Shown here: positions 1 through 6,878 of the stretch, one piece after another
Layout: every line of letters begins with the position of its first letter
How positions within the stretch are numbered: position 1 is the stretch's first letter
DNA from: Kitasatospora sp040298565
GTDB taxonomy: Bacteria; Actinomycetota; Actinomycetes; Streptomycetales; Streptomycetaceae
Reading direction: 5' to 3'
Assembly: GCF_040298565.1 (NCBI RefSeq)
Contig: NZ_JBEPAK010000037.1
Span: 1 to 37,792 of the forward strand
DNA length: 37,792 nt
Translations under genes and position numbers: made by a program
Notes under the pieces: model-generated
Seen by the model: the letters and a program-made list of their open reading frames with translations, nothing else
Told to the model about the DNA's origin: nothing
Databases searched by the model: none

Positions 1-53
1 CCTCCACGTCGCTCGTCCTATGTGGGGCGGCGGCGTCACCCGGCGTCGAGGCG

Positions 54-76
54 CGCCCCCGACCGGGTCGGGGGCG
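54..76. terminator. GC-rich stem-loop downstream of DUF1906 gene
   Basis: A perfect 10-bp inverted repeat (CGCCCCCGAC / GTCGGGGGCG) with a 3-nt loop lies about 50 nt beyond the stop codon of the minus-strand DUF1906 gene. No T-run follows, as is usual for streptomycete terminators. Its role as a terminator is inferred from position and stability. The rest of bases 1-127 shows nothing else I can support. Confidence 0.5.
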
Positions 77-127
77 GGCGGCGGAGGGCGGGGGCGGCGG
101 GGCAGCGCCCGCCGCGGCCGGGGCGGC

Positions 128-1027
128 TCAGGCGTCGGCGGCGACCAGGCCGTCCAGTTGGTCGCGGTCGATGTTGAGCGTCACCCCTCCGTACGTCTCG
201 TCGGCGCTGCCGCGGTACTGGTGGATGCGGTGGGCGGCCCACAGGTCGTCGGGCAGCCCGGCCTGTCCGTCGGTCGTGGGGCGTCCGTCCCAGCGGGCGT
301 ACCAGATCGCGTCGGGCATCGGGGCGCGGCCGGCCCGGGCGGCGGCGACGATGTCGGCGATGCCGGAGCTCATGCTGGAGTAGAAGCCCGAGCGGTACCC
401 GGCCGCCCACAGCGTCCTGGTCCAGCCGACGGTGAAGTCGACCACCGCGGCGCTGCACACCGCGTCGCCCGTCGGGTAGGACTCGATGTCGAGGTAGACC
501 GGGCTGCCCGGGCCCAGCCCCAACTCCTGCAGCGCCTGCGCGGCCTCGCCGGCCTCCTGGCCGCCCTGCTCCTCGGCCCGGGCCGGGTCGATCCGCAGCG
601 GCTTGTCGTCGCGCTGGGCGCAGGGCGCCTGGAGCCCGACGTGCGTGGGCACCAGCTTCCAGCCCATCGCCCGGACCGTGGAGACCCACTGCGGCGTCAG
701 CCGGGGCTGCTGGCAGCCGCGCTGGCTGCCGCTGGTGTAGATGTTGACCGCGCCGTAGGGCGAGGCGCTGCGCCAGACGTACAGGGCCTCGGCCGGCGGG
801 GCCGAGCAGGCGTCGAAGCCGGCGCCGGTGTAGCGGTACTCCGGGGGTTGCGTCGAGCCGTCCAGCGGCAGGGCCGGCGGGGCGGGACGGACGGGCGCGG
901 GGAGGGTGCGGGGGGCGGCCGCCCGGGCGGCGGCCGGCTGCCACCCGGCGGACGCGTGGCCGGGGACGGCGGCGGGGAGCAGGGCGAGCGGGACCGCCAG
1001 GAGTGCGGTCGGAAGGGGAAGGCGCAT
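128..1027 (-). CDS. Secreted DUF1906 (glycoside hydrolase-like) protein
   Basis: A 299-residue exported protein. Residues 1-27 form a signal peptide (MRLPLPTALLAVPLALLPAA, cleavage near GHASA), followed by an Ala/Pro-rich linker to about residue 60. From about residue 65 to the end it matches the DUF1906 / Rv2525c-like TIM-barrel family: the start is YTGAGFDACSAPP, the middle has VYLDIESYPTGD with acidic residues at the barrel mouth, then GFYSSMSSGI, and the end is IHQYRGSADETYGGVTLNIDRDQLDG. Family members resemble GH25 lysozymes and are thought to act on or bind cell-wall glycans; no defined reaction is known for most. The start is preceded by a G-rich run (GGACGGGGGG); a TAGGAC hexamer at 1034-1039 could be a -10 box placing the transcript start almost at the ATG. 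The gene is divergent from the next one. Family call is confident, activity is not. Confidence 0.85.
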   Translation of the reverse strand: MRLPLPTALLAVPLALLPAAVPGHASAGWQPAAARAAAPRTLPAPVRPAPPALPLDGSTQPPEYRYTGAGFDACSAPPAEALYVWRSASPYGAVNIYTSGSQRGCQQPRLTPQWVSTVRAMGWKLVPTHVGLQAPCAQRDDKPLRIDPARAEEQGGQEAGEAAQALQELGLGPGSPVYLDIESYPTGDAVCSAAVVDFTVGWTRTLWAAGYRSGFYSSMSSGIADIVAAARAGRAPMPDAIWYARWDGRPTTDGQAGLPDDLWAAHRIHQYRGSADETYGGVTLNIDRDQLDGLVAADA

Positions 1028-1368
1028 CCCCCCGTCCTAGCCGCCCGCCGCCGGGGCCCGGGCGCCATCGCGCCGACGCGCCGGGCCCGTTCACCCGGAA
1101 TCACGACACGGTGCGCCGCCGCCCTCGACCGCGGCCGTGCGGCCGGTTCCGCCGAATCCCCGAGGCATGCCCCGGCCGGCCCGGCGCGCACCGCCGCGCG
1201 GGCGGCGCCCACTCCCCCGGGTCCCGCCCGTCCTCCGAATGCCCGGCCCCGGTGGCACTCGGCTGGCCGATGAGCAGGCTGGAGGAGTGCTGGAGGAGTT
1301 CAGCTGTCCCGGGCTCGACACAGCGGTGGGACCGACGCTCTCCCAGTTGTCCGCTCTCAGGAGGCCCG
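1028..1368. other. Divergent intergenic region
   Basis: This 341-nt space separates the leftward DUF1906 gene from the rightward helical-repeat membrane protein and should hold both promoters. On the minus strand a TAGGAC hexamer sits just upstream of the DUF1906 start. On the plus strand I see no convincing -35/-10 pair. It contains a short tandem repeat listed separately. Long reading frames crossing it have the Arg/Pro/Gly-rich composition of shadow frames. Confidence 0.5.
1278..1299 (+). repeat. Tandem 11-bp direct repeat
   Basis: GCTGGAGGAGT occurs twice in immediate succession. The repeats carry GGAGG cores resembling ribosome binding sites but lie 70-90 nt before the chosen start, so they are unlikely to serve it. 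An in-frame ATG at 1270 just before them would give a 33-residue N-terminal extension to the next gene. Probably a slippage duplication. Confidence 0.6.
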
Positions 1369-2430
1369 ATGGCTCGCCCGTTCTCCCCCGGTCGCACCGC
1401 CGTGACGGCACCGGATCCCGCTCCCGGCCCCGCCGACGGTGCGTCACCCTCGCCCGCGCCGGCCGCCGCCGCGGCGCCCGAGGCGGCGCCCGGCGTGTCG
1501 CCCGGCGACGCCTTCGCCGTGACGATGCTGGAAGCGGCGGCGGCCCGCCCGGTCGAGGAGGTGGCCGACCTCCTGCACCACCTCGGCTCCGAACGGACCT
1601 CGCGTCTTGCGCCCGCCCTCCAGCGCGCGGTGGCCACCCGCCCGGTCGAGGACCTGGCGCGCCTGCTCGCGCTCCTGCGCCCGGATGCCCCCGCCAGTGC
1701 CGCGGAGATCCTGCGCGCGGCCGTCCTCACCCGCTCCGCCGACGACGTCGCCCGCCTCACCGCCTTGTTGGGCACCGATCCCGACAGCGGCATCCGGGAC
1801 GCCCTGTGCGAGGCCGCGGCCCTGCGCCCGGTGGCCGACGTCGCCCACCTGACGCAGCTGCTGCACTCCATCCGCTCCGGAGCCAGCCCCGCCCACTCCC
1901 CCGCCCCCGCGGCGCCGCCCGGCCCGGGTGCCGAGGCCCCGGGCGGCGCCGGGGCCGACGCCGAGGACGAGGCGGCCGCGGCGGCCGGGGCGCGGGGCGG
2001 GCGCGGGCCCGTCGCCCGGCTGCGTCCGGCGCGCTCGCCGCTGCGGTGGTTCGCCGCCGCCGCGCTGGTGGCCAGCGGCGGCCTCCACCTGTCGATCGTC
2101 TCCCCCTACTGGGGCCAGAACCGGGCCGCGGACATCGGGTTCACCGCGCTCGCCGCCCTGTGCGTGGTCCTGGCCGTGGCCCTCGTGGTCCGCGACAGGC
2201 TGTGGCTGTGGATCGCCGCCGCCGTCACGGGCATGTCCACCGTCATCGGCTACGTGCTGTCCGACCGGCTCTTCGTCCTCGACCTCGGCAAGACGCTGAC
2301 GCCCTGGCAGAGCCGGCTGGGGCTGGCCACCCTCGCCTGCGCCGCGACCCTGATCGCGCTGACGCTCCTGCTCGCCGCCGGCCGCAGACGCCGCCGCCCG
2401 GCCGGCCCCGTGCGCAGCGGCGCCGTCTGA
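1369..2430 (+). CDS. Helical-repeat membrane protein, unknown function
   Basis: 353 residues. I chose the ATG with AGGAGG four bases upstream; GTG at 1402 and ATG at 1270 are in-frame alternatives. After a Pro/Ala-rich start, residues 43-165 hold four imperfect helical repeats of about 31-35 residues, each with a core like AVxTRPVEDVARLLxLL: LEAAAARPVEEVADLLHHL, LQRAVATRPVEDLARLLALL, LRAAVLTRSADDVARLTALL and LCEAAALRPVADVAHLTQLL. A low-complexity Pro/Ala/Gly linker (about 170-215) follows, then four predicted membrane helices (RWFAAAALVASGGLHL; FTALAALCVVLAVALVV; LWLWIAAAVTGMSTVIGYVL; LGLATLACAATLIALTLLLAA) and a short basic tail. The layout suggests a cytoplasmic protein-binding or oligomerising domain tethered to a four-helix membrane module. 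I do not recognise a characterised family. Confidence 0.75.
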   Translation: MARPFSPGRTAVTAPDPAPGPADGASPSPAPAAAAAPEAAPGVSPGDAFAVTMLEAAAARPVEEVADLLHHLGSERTSRLAPALQRAVATRPVEDLARLLALLRPDAPASAAEILRAAVLTRSADDVARLTALLGTDPDSGIRDALCEAAALRPVADVAHLTQLLHSIRSGASPAHSPAPAAPPGPGAEAPGGAGADAEDEAAAAAGARGGRGPVARLRPARSPLRWFAAAALVASGGLHLSIVSPYWGQNRAADIGFTALAALCVVLAVALVVRDRLWLWIAAAVTGMSTVIGYVLSDRLFVLDLGKTLTPWQSRLGLATLACAATLIALTLLLAAGRRRRRPAGPVRSGAV

Positions 2431-2448
2431 GCCCCCGGGCGGCGGCCG

Positions 2449-2484
2449 TGTGCGGGCCCGGCGAACGTTCGCCGGGCCCGCACA
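2449..2484. terminator. 36-bp perfect palindrome between two genes
   Basis: A perfect inverted repeat with 18-bp arms and no loop, centred on GAAC/GTTC between 2466 and 2467. It begins 18 nt after the stop of the helical-repeat protein and ends 32 nt before the chosen CYTH-CHAD start; its last base is the A of an in-frame ATG at 2484. It could be a terminator for the upstream gene, an operator, or an RNA hairpin affecting CYTH-CHAD translation. Terminator is the simplest reading. Confidence 0.65.
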
Positions 2485-2516
2485 TGCCCGCGCCCGTTGC
2501 GGGCACGCGCAGGCAC

Positions 2517-4058
2517 ATGGGCACACAGCATGTGGAGACGGAGCGAAAGTACGACGGCGCCGCGCTTCCGCGGCTCGACCGCCTGCCGGGCGTTGCCGCT
2601 GTGCGGGACGCCGCGCCCCAGGACCTGGACGCGGTCTACTACGACACCGCCGACCTGCGCCTGCTGCGCCGGCACATCACCGTGCGCCGGCGCGGCGGCG
2701 GCGAGGACGCCGGCTGGCACCTCAAGCTGCCGCGCACCGGCGACGAGCGCGAGGAGGTCCGCCTGCCGGCGCCGCCCGGCGGCGGCGAGGTGCCGGCCGA
2801 GCTGGTGCGGCTGGTCGCGGCCTTCACCCGCGGCGCCGCGCTGGTGCCGGTGGCGCACCTGCGCACCCACCGTCGCCGGGTGCTGCTGCGCGACGAGCGC
2901 GAGGAGGTCCTCGCGCAGGTCACCGAGGACCGGGTCGCGGCCCAGGCCCTCGGCGTGGACGGCGGGAGCACCACCGAGGTCGGCGGATGGACGGAGTTCG
3001 AGGTCGAGCTGGACCACGGCACGCCGGAGCTGCTGGACCGCGTCGAGGCGGTGTTCACCGACGCGGGACTGGCCCGCTCGCCCTGGCCCTCCAAACTCGC
3101 CCGGGCCCTGGACGGGACGCGCGCGGCCGGGGCCGGCTCCGCCCCCCGGGTGGCCGCCCAGGCCCCCGGATCGGCGGGCGCCCTGGTCATGGACGGCTTC
3201 CGGGCCCAGCTGGAGGCGCTGCTGGCCCTGGACGCGGCCGTGCGCCTGGGCCGCGCGGACTCCGTGCACCAGATGCGGATCACCGCCCGCCGGCTGCGCA
3301 GCCTGCTCAAGGCCCACCGGCGGCTCTTCCGGCGCGGGAGCACCGAGGCGCCGGCCGCCGAACTGCGCCGGCTGGGGCGGCTGCTCGGCCGGGCCCGGGA
3401 CCAGGAAGTGCTCGGCGAGACGCTGGTGGACCAGCTGGACGCGGTGCCCGCCCGGCTGCGCCGGGGCGCCCTGCGCGGCCGGCTCACCGAGCGCTACGCC
3501 CAGGGCTACCGCACCGCCTGGCGCCAGGTGGTCGCCGAACTCGACGGCGCCCGCTACTACGCCCTGCTGGAGCGGCTCGACGCCTTCGCCGCCGACCCCC
3601 CGCTGCGCCGGCGCCGGGCCGGGCGGGACGCGCGCCGCTACGCGCGCGAGGTCCTGCGGCGCGAGCAGCGCCGCACGCTCAAGCGCCTGGACCGGGCGCT
3701 GGGCCTGGAGCCGGGCCCGCGGCGCGACCTGGCCCTGCACGGCGCCCGCAAGGCCGCCAAGCGCGCCCGCTACACCGCCGACCACGCCCAGTCGCAGGTC
3801 CCGCGGCGTTCGGCGAAGCGGGCGGCGCGCTTCGCGGGCCGGATGAAGGACCTGCACAAGGTCCTGGGCGCCCACCAGGACAGCGTGGTGGCCCGGCAGG
3901 AGCTGATCGCCCTGGAGGGCCGGGAGGCCGGCGCCGAGCAGGACGCCTTCGCCTACGGGGTGCTCCACGAACGCCAGCGGCACGCCGCCGAGGCCGCGCA
4001 GCGGCGCCTGCCGGAGCTGCGCCGGCGGGCGGGGCGCCGCAAGCTCACCCGGCTGTGA
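2517..4058 (+). CDS. CYTH and CHAD domain-containing protein
   Basis: 513 residues in two domains. The N-terminal CYTH domain (about 4-205) opens with the ExExK signature (E7, E9, K11 in VETERKY) and continues with YYDTADLRLLRRHITVRRR, the Lys/Arg-lined triphosphate tunnel, WHLKLP and an acidic stretch (TEFEVELDHG) expected to bind metal. The C-terminal CHAD domain (about 220-510) has conserved basic helices DSVHQMRITARRLRSLLKAH and LHGARKAAKRARYTAD and the paired LGRARDQEV and LGAHQDSVVA motifs. CYTH enzymes hydrolyse or bind triphosphates (thiamine triphosphate, tripolyphosphate); CHAD domains bind inorganic polyphosphate. A role in polyphosphate metabolism or granule association is therefore likely. 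The chosen start has a weak ribosome site; ATG at 2484, at the edge of the palindrome, would add 11 residues. Two stem-loops follow the stop. Confidence 0.92.
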   Translation: MGTQHVETERKYDGAALPRLDRLPGVAAVRDAAPQDLDAVYYDTADLRLLRRHITVRRRGGGEDAGWHLKLPRTGDEREEVRLPAPPGGGEVPAELVRLVAAFTRGAALVPVAHLRTHRRRVLLRDEREEVLAQVTEDRVAAQALGVDGGSTTEVGGWTEFEVELDHGTPELLDRVEAVFTDAGLARSPWPSKLARALDGTRAAGAGSAPRVAAQAPGSAGALVMDGFRAQLEALLALDAAVRLGRADSVHQMRITARRLRSLLKAHRRLFRRGSTEAPAAELRRLGRLLGRARDQEVLGETLVDQLDAVPARLRRGALRGRLTERYAQGYRTAWRQVVAELDGARYYALLERLDAFAADPPLRRRRAGRDARRYAREVLRREQRRTLKRLDRALGLEPGPRRDLALHGARKAAKRARYTADHAQSQVPRRSAKRAARFAGRMKDLHKVLGAHQDSVVARQELIALEGREAGAEQDAFAYGVLHERQRHAAEAAQRRLPELRRRAGRRKLTRL

Positions 4059-4061
4059 CCG

Positions 4062-4088
4062 CGCCGGGCGCGGCGGCCGCGCCCGGCG
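4062..4088 (+). terminator. Stem-loop just after CYTH-CHAD stop
   Basis: Thirteen-base arms separated by one base begin three bases after the stop codon. It is very GC-rich with no T-run. This is the first of two consecutive hairpins, and the pair probably ends transcription before the lipoprotein gene. Confidence 0.6.
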
Positions 4089-4094
4089 TCCGCA

Positions 4095-4136
4095 CCCCCG
4101 GCCGCGGCGCCCCGGGCGTGGTGCCGCGGCCGGGGG
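4095..4136 (+). terminator. Second stem-loop after CYTH-CHAD gene
   Basis: Perfect 14-base arms (CCCCCGGCCGCGGC / GCCGCGGCCGGGGG) with a 14-nt loop. It lies 6 nt after the first hairpin, giving a tandem terminator. A TATCAT hexamer at 4162-4167 beyond it may be the -10 box for the lipoprotein gene, but I see no matching -35. Confidence 0.6.
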
Positions 4137-4255
4137 CCGGTGGGAGGACGCCGTTCTGACGTATCATCTGTCGATCTTGGAAGGCCGGTGCGGCCGCCGG
4201 CGCCCCGTGCGGGCGGGGCGGGCGCCGGCGATCGTCACGAACGGGGGAGTTGCGC

Positions 4256-4888
4256 ATGACCGTGCACACCGGTGCCGCCGCGAGGGGGCTGGGCCTGGGC
4301 CTGGCGTCGATCCTGCTGGGGGGCGCGCTGAGCGCCTGCGGCTCCAGCCCGGTCACCGGGGCGCTGGCCGGCACCGTCGCGCAGCAGTGGGTGGACTTCC
4401 CGACCGTCCTCGCCGACGAGAGCACGGTCAAGCAGACCCTCCCGGACCCGGCGACCATGCCCGGCTGGAAGTCCCACCGCAAGGAGGTGGACACGGCGGA
4501 CGGCACCGAGGAGGACTGCCCCGGCTGCAAGCTCTCCGGCACCGTCGACTTCGAGGCCTCGGGCGCCAAGGCCTCCTTCATGATCACCACCTTCGCCGGC
4601 TCGTCCCAGGCGACCGCCTACCTCACGACGACCACGAAGAAGGCCGGACAGAACGCCTCCCCGATCCCGGTGGCGACCATCGGCAACGAGACCCACGCCT
4701 TCAGCGGCACGTTCGACAGCGACACCGGCGACGTCATCCTCATGCGCGTGGGCACCGTCGTCGCCGGCGTCATGACCACCGGCCCCTCCGACGTGCCGAG
4801 GCTGCAGAAGATGGCGACCATGCTCGCCCGGCGCATCGAACAGAGCGCCGCCGGCCAGCACGCCGACGCCGCCCTCGACACCGCCTGA
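4256..4888 (+). CDS. Lipoprotein, unknown function
   Basis: 210 residues. The ATG lies six bases after GGGGGAG; an in-frame TTG two codons upstream is too close to that site. The N-terminus is a lipoprotein signal with lipobox LSAC (GLASILLGGALSACGSSP), so the mature protein should be anchored to the outer face of the membrane by an acylated Cys near residue 28. The mature part contains a CPGCK pair that could form a disulfide. It has a mixed alpha/beta pattern (SGTVDFEASGAKASFMITTFAGSSQATAYL; GDVILMRVGTVVAGVMTTGP) and ends in an amphipathic helix. I recognise no catalytic motif; the size and pattern resemble small streptomycete sensor-like lipoproteins. It converges with the next gene across only 11 nt. 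Confidence 0.8.
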   Translation: MTVHTGAAARGLGLGLASILLGGALSACGSSPVTGALAGTVAQQWVDFPTVLADESTVKQTLPDPATMPGWKSHRKEVDTADGTEEDCPGCKLSGTVDFEASGAKASFMITTFAGSSQATAYLTTTTKKAGQNASPIPVATIGNETHAFSGTFDSDTGDVILMRVGTVVAGVMTTGPSDVPRLQKMATMLARRIEQSAAGQHADAALDTA

Positions 4889-4899
4889 GCCCCAGCCCC

Positions 4900-5535
4900 T
4901 CACCGCGCCGCCCGGCCCCGGCGGGCGGCGCGGGCGCAGCGCAGCAGTTCCTCGCCGTAGGGCAGCGCGACGAACGCGGTGGTGGCGGCGGCGAAGCCGG
5001 CCAGGTAGCGGGCGGGCAGGGGGTGGGGCTTGGGGTTGAGGCGCCAGGCCCGGCGGGTGTCGCCGCCGCGGGCCAGGGAGCGGACCTGGTCCCAGTGCAG
5101 GCAGGCGGTGAAGGCGACGGCGGTGAGCGGGAGCACTTCCAGGAAGCTGTGGATGTGCTGCTCGAGCGGGGTGACGTCCCGTCGGCCGGTGGCGATGGTG
5201 ACGTCCCACAGGGCGGTGGCGCCGTGGGCGAGGGCGGCGGCGCCCATGGTGGCGAGGACCAGGGGGTTGATCTCGGCGACCAGGCCGAGGACGACCGGGG
5301 CGCCGGCCTCGGCCATCATCAGGGCGTGGACGAGGGATTCCCGCACGCCGCTGGTGTCCTCGATGTCGGAGCGGCGGTGCATGACCCAGTCGCCGACGGC
5401 CGGGGCGAACCACAGCGGCAGCACCCCGTAGAGGAGGAAGCGCCGGCTGGCGTTCTCCACGTCGTCGGCGGGGCCGGTGGTCAGCTCCGGTGCGGCGCGC
5501 CACCGCCGCCAGGGGCGGGTGGGGGTGCGGGGCAT
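4900..5535 (-). CDS. Integral membrane protein with conserved His/Asp/Glu
   Basis: 211 residues. I start at MPRTPTRPW because GAGAGGA lies eight bases upstream; an ATG 13 codons earlier has no such site. Several hydrophobic segments (FLLYGVLPLWFAPAVGDW, PVVLGLVAEINPLVLATMGAAALAHGATALW, FLEVLPLTAVAFTACL, YLAGFAAATTAFVALPYG) suggest about four membrane helices. Charged residues fall at helix ends: GDWVMHRRSDIEDTSGVRESLVHALMMAE, HGATALWDV and LEQHIHSFLE. The repeated His/Asp/Glu pattern is family-like and suggests metal binding, but I cannot name a function. Relatives are sometimes labelled diguanylate cyclase; no GGDEF motif is present here. It is downstream of and co-directional with the KAS III/ACP/hydrolase genes, 70 nt after the hydrolase, so it may be cotranscribed. 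Confidence 0.72.
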   Translation of the reverse strand: MPRTPTRPWRRWRAAPELTTGPADDVENASRRFLLYGVLPLWFAPAVGDWVMHRRSDIEDTSGVRESLVHALMMAEAGAPVVLGLVAEINPLVLATMGAAALAHGATALWDVTIATGRRDVTPLEQHIHSFLEVLPLTAVAFTACLHWDQVRSLARGGDTRRAWRLNPKPHPLPARYLAGFAAATTAFVALPYGEELLRCARAARRGRAAR

Positions 5536-5605
5536 GGACTGGTCCTCTCGTCCGGGCGGGTCCCACGGGCCCACCGCGCCCGGTCGGCGCGGGGGCGGGG
5601 GGGGT

Positions 5606-6568
5606 TCAAGACGGGCTCTGAGCGGGGTACGCGAAGTCCAGGTCGTCGAGCGGTTCGTCGTGCAGGAACCGCAGGACGAGGTGGGCGTATTCGGCGTCGC
5701 GTTCCAGGTGGGCCATGTGGTCGGCCTCCTTGAGCAGGACCAGGGTGGAGCCGGTGATGGTGCGCGCGACGTCCCGGTTCTGCCGCGGGGAGGTGGTGAT
5801 GTCGTGCTCGCCGGTGAAGACCAGGGCGGGCACGCCGGTGATGCCGCCGTGCGGGATGAGAGCGCGGTCCAGGACGCGGCGGTGGCACGCCGCGTGGCGG
5901 CGCGCCTGGCGCCAGGTGGTGCGCAGCGCCTGCTTGCGCAGCAGCCGCTGGACGGCGGCGGACTGCTGGACGCGGTGGTGTTCGTCGGTGTTGACCAGGT
6001 AGCGCACCAGCCGGTCGGCGTAGGTGCCGTTCGCCGGGCAGGCGCCGTCCAGGGATTCCCCGGGGCCGGGGGCGGTGGCCTCGATGTGGCGGACGGCCTC
6101 GCGCAGGAAGTCCCGCATGGTGCCGGTGACCCGGTGGGTGGTGCCGGCCAGCAGCAGGCGGCTGACCCGGTGCGGGCAGCGCTGGGCGATCCGGTAGGCG
6201 ATCGGTGCTCCGTAGGAGGCTCCCAGGACGTTGACGCGCGGCAGGCCGAGGGCGTCCAGCAGGTGCAGGGCCGCGGCGGCCAGGGTGTCGAAGCCCTCCT
6301 CCTCGGGCAGGTCGTCGGCGGTGCCGGTGCCGGGCAGGTCGGCGAGGATCACCGGGGTGTGGGGGGCGATGCGCCGTTCCAGCCGGGGCCACGCGTACAT
6401 GTCCTGCAGGGCGCCGCCGAGCAGCAGGAGGGGTTCGGTGCCGGGGCGCGGGTTCCGCCAGTCCTGCGGGAGCGGTCCGGCGTGCACGATCCGGCAGCCG
6501 TAGCCCATGCCGTGCCAGCGCAGGCGGTGGAGGTCCTCGGCGGGCTGGGGCGGGGCCGGCGGTGTCAT
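5606..6568 (-). CDS. Alpha/beta hydrolase
   Basis: 320 residues with a full alpha/beta-hydrolase fold. The oxyanion-hole strand is LLLLGGALQDMYAW, followed by DLPGTGTAD; the nucleophile elbow is GASYG (Ser118), the acid is in FTGEHD (Asp256) and the catalytic His is in KEADHMAH (His284). A cap domain spans about 145-245. The ATG overlaps the stop of the ACP gene (ATGA), so translation is coupled and the hydrolase probably acts on a product of the same unit. Possible roles are thioesterase release of an ACP-bound chain, ester or lactone hydrolysis, or acyl transfer; the sequence does not distinguish these. Confidence 0.88.
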   Translation of the reverse strand: MTPPAPPQPAEDLHRLRWHGMGYGCRIVHAGPLPQDWRNPRPGTEPLLLLGGALQDMYAWPRLERRIAPHTPVILADLPGTGTADDLPEEEGFDTLAAAALHLLDALGLPRVNVLGASYGAPIAYRIAQRCPHRVSRLLLAGTTHRVTGTMRDFLREAVRHIEATAPGPGESLDGACPANGTYADRLVRYLVNTDEHHRVQQSAAVQRLLRKQALRTTWRQARRHAACHRRVLDRALIPHGGITGVPALVFTGEHDITTSPRQNRDVARTITGSTLVLLKEADHMAHLERDAEYAHLVLRFLHDEPLDDLDFAYPAQSPS

Positions 6569-6801
6569 CCGCGGCACTCGGCGTGCCGGCCGATCAGTGC
6601 GGCGAGGTCGTCCACGGTCCTGGCGGCGGCCAGGTCGTCCTCGCTGATGTCCACGCCGAAACGGTCCTCCAGGTGGAGGGAGAGCACCACCAGGGCCATG
6701 GAGTCGACGCCGGCGCTGGCGAGGGGGGCGTCGGGGGTGACGGGCCCGGAGGGCAGGCCGCACCGGGCCGTCAGGATCTCTTTGACTTGCTCGAACGTCA
6801 C
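6565..6801 (-). CDS. Acyl carrier protein
   Basis: A 78-residue stand-alone carrier protein. It has the helical phosphopantetheine-attachment fold, with the modified serine in GVDSMALV (Ser34), an upstream MTFEQVKEIL helix and HLEDRFGVDISEDDLAAARTVDDLAALI downstream. The DSM triad is the common DSL variant seen in many secondary-metabolism carriers. It lies 77 nt after the KAS III gene and overlaps the hydrolase gene by 4 nt. The clustering suggests a dedicated carrier for a KAS III-made or KAS III-transferred acyl group rather than the housekeeping fatty-acid ACP, which normally sits with fabD/fabH/fabF. Confidence 0.93.
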   Translation of the reverse strand: MTFEQVKEILTARCGLPSGPVTPDAPLASAGVDSMALVVLSLHLEDRFGVDISEDDLAAARTVDDLAALIGRHAECRG

Positions 6802-6878
6802 GGGCGTTTCCCTCCGAGGGGGCGGGCGGCCGGCTCACGGGTGCGGCGGCCGGTGGGTGGGGTGGGCCGGGCGGCCGG

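Noticed and set aside
20..1273. Long plus-strand reading frame over the DUF1906 gene
   Set aside because: Composition is almost only Gly, Arg, Ala, Pro and Val, with no ribosome site; it is the opposite-strand shadow of the DUF1906 gene.
4900..5535. Diguanylate cyclase
   Set aside because: Some relatives may carry this label, but no GGDEF motif or cyclase fold is visible in this membrane protein.
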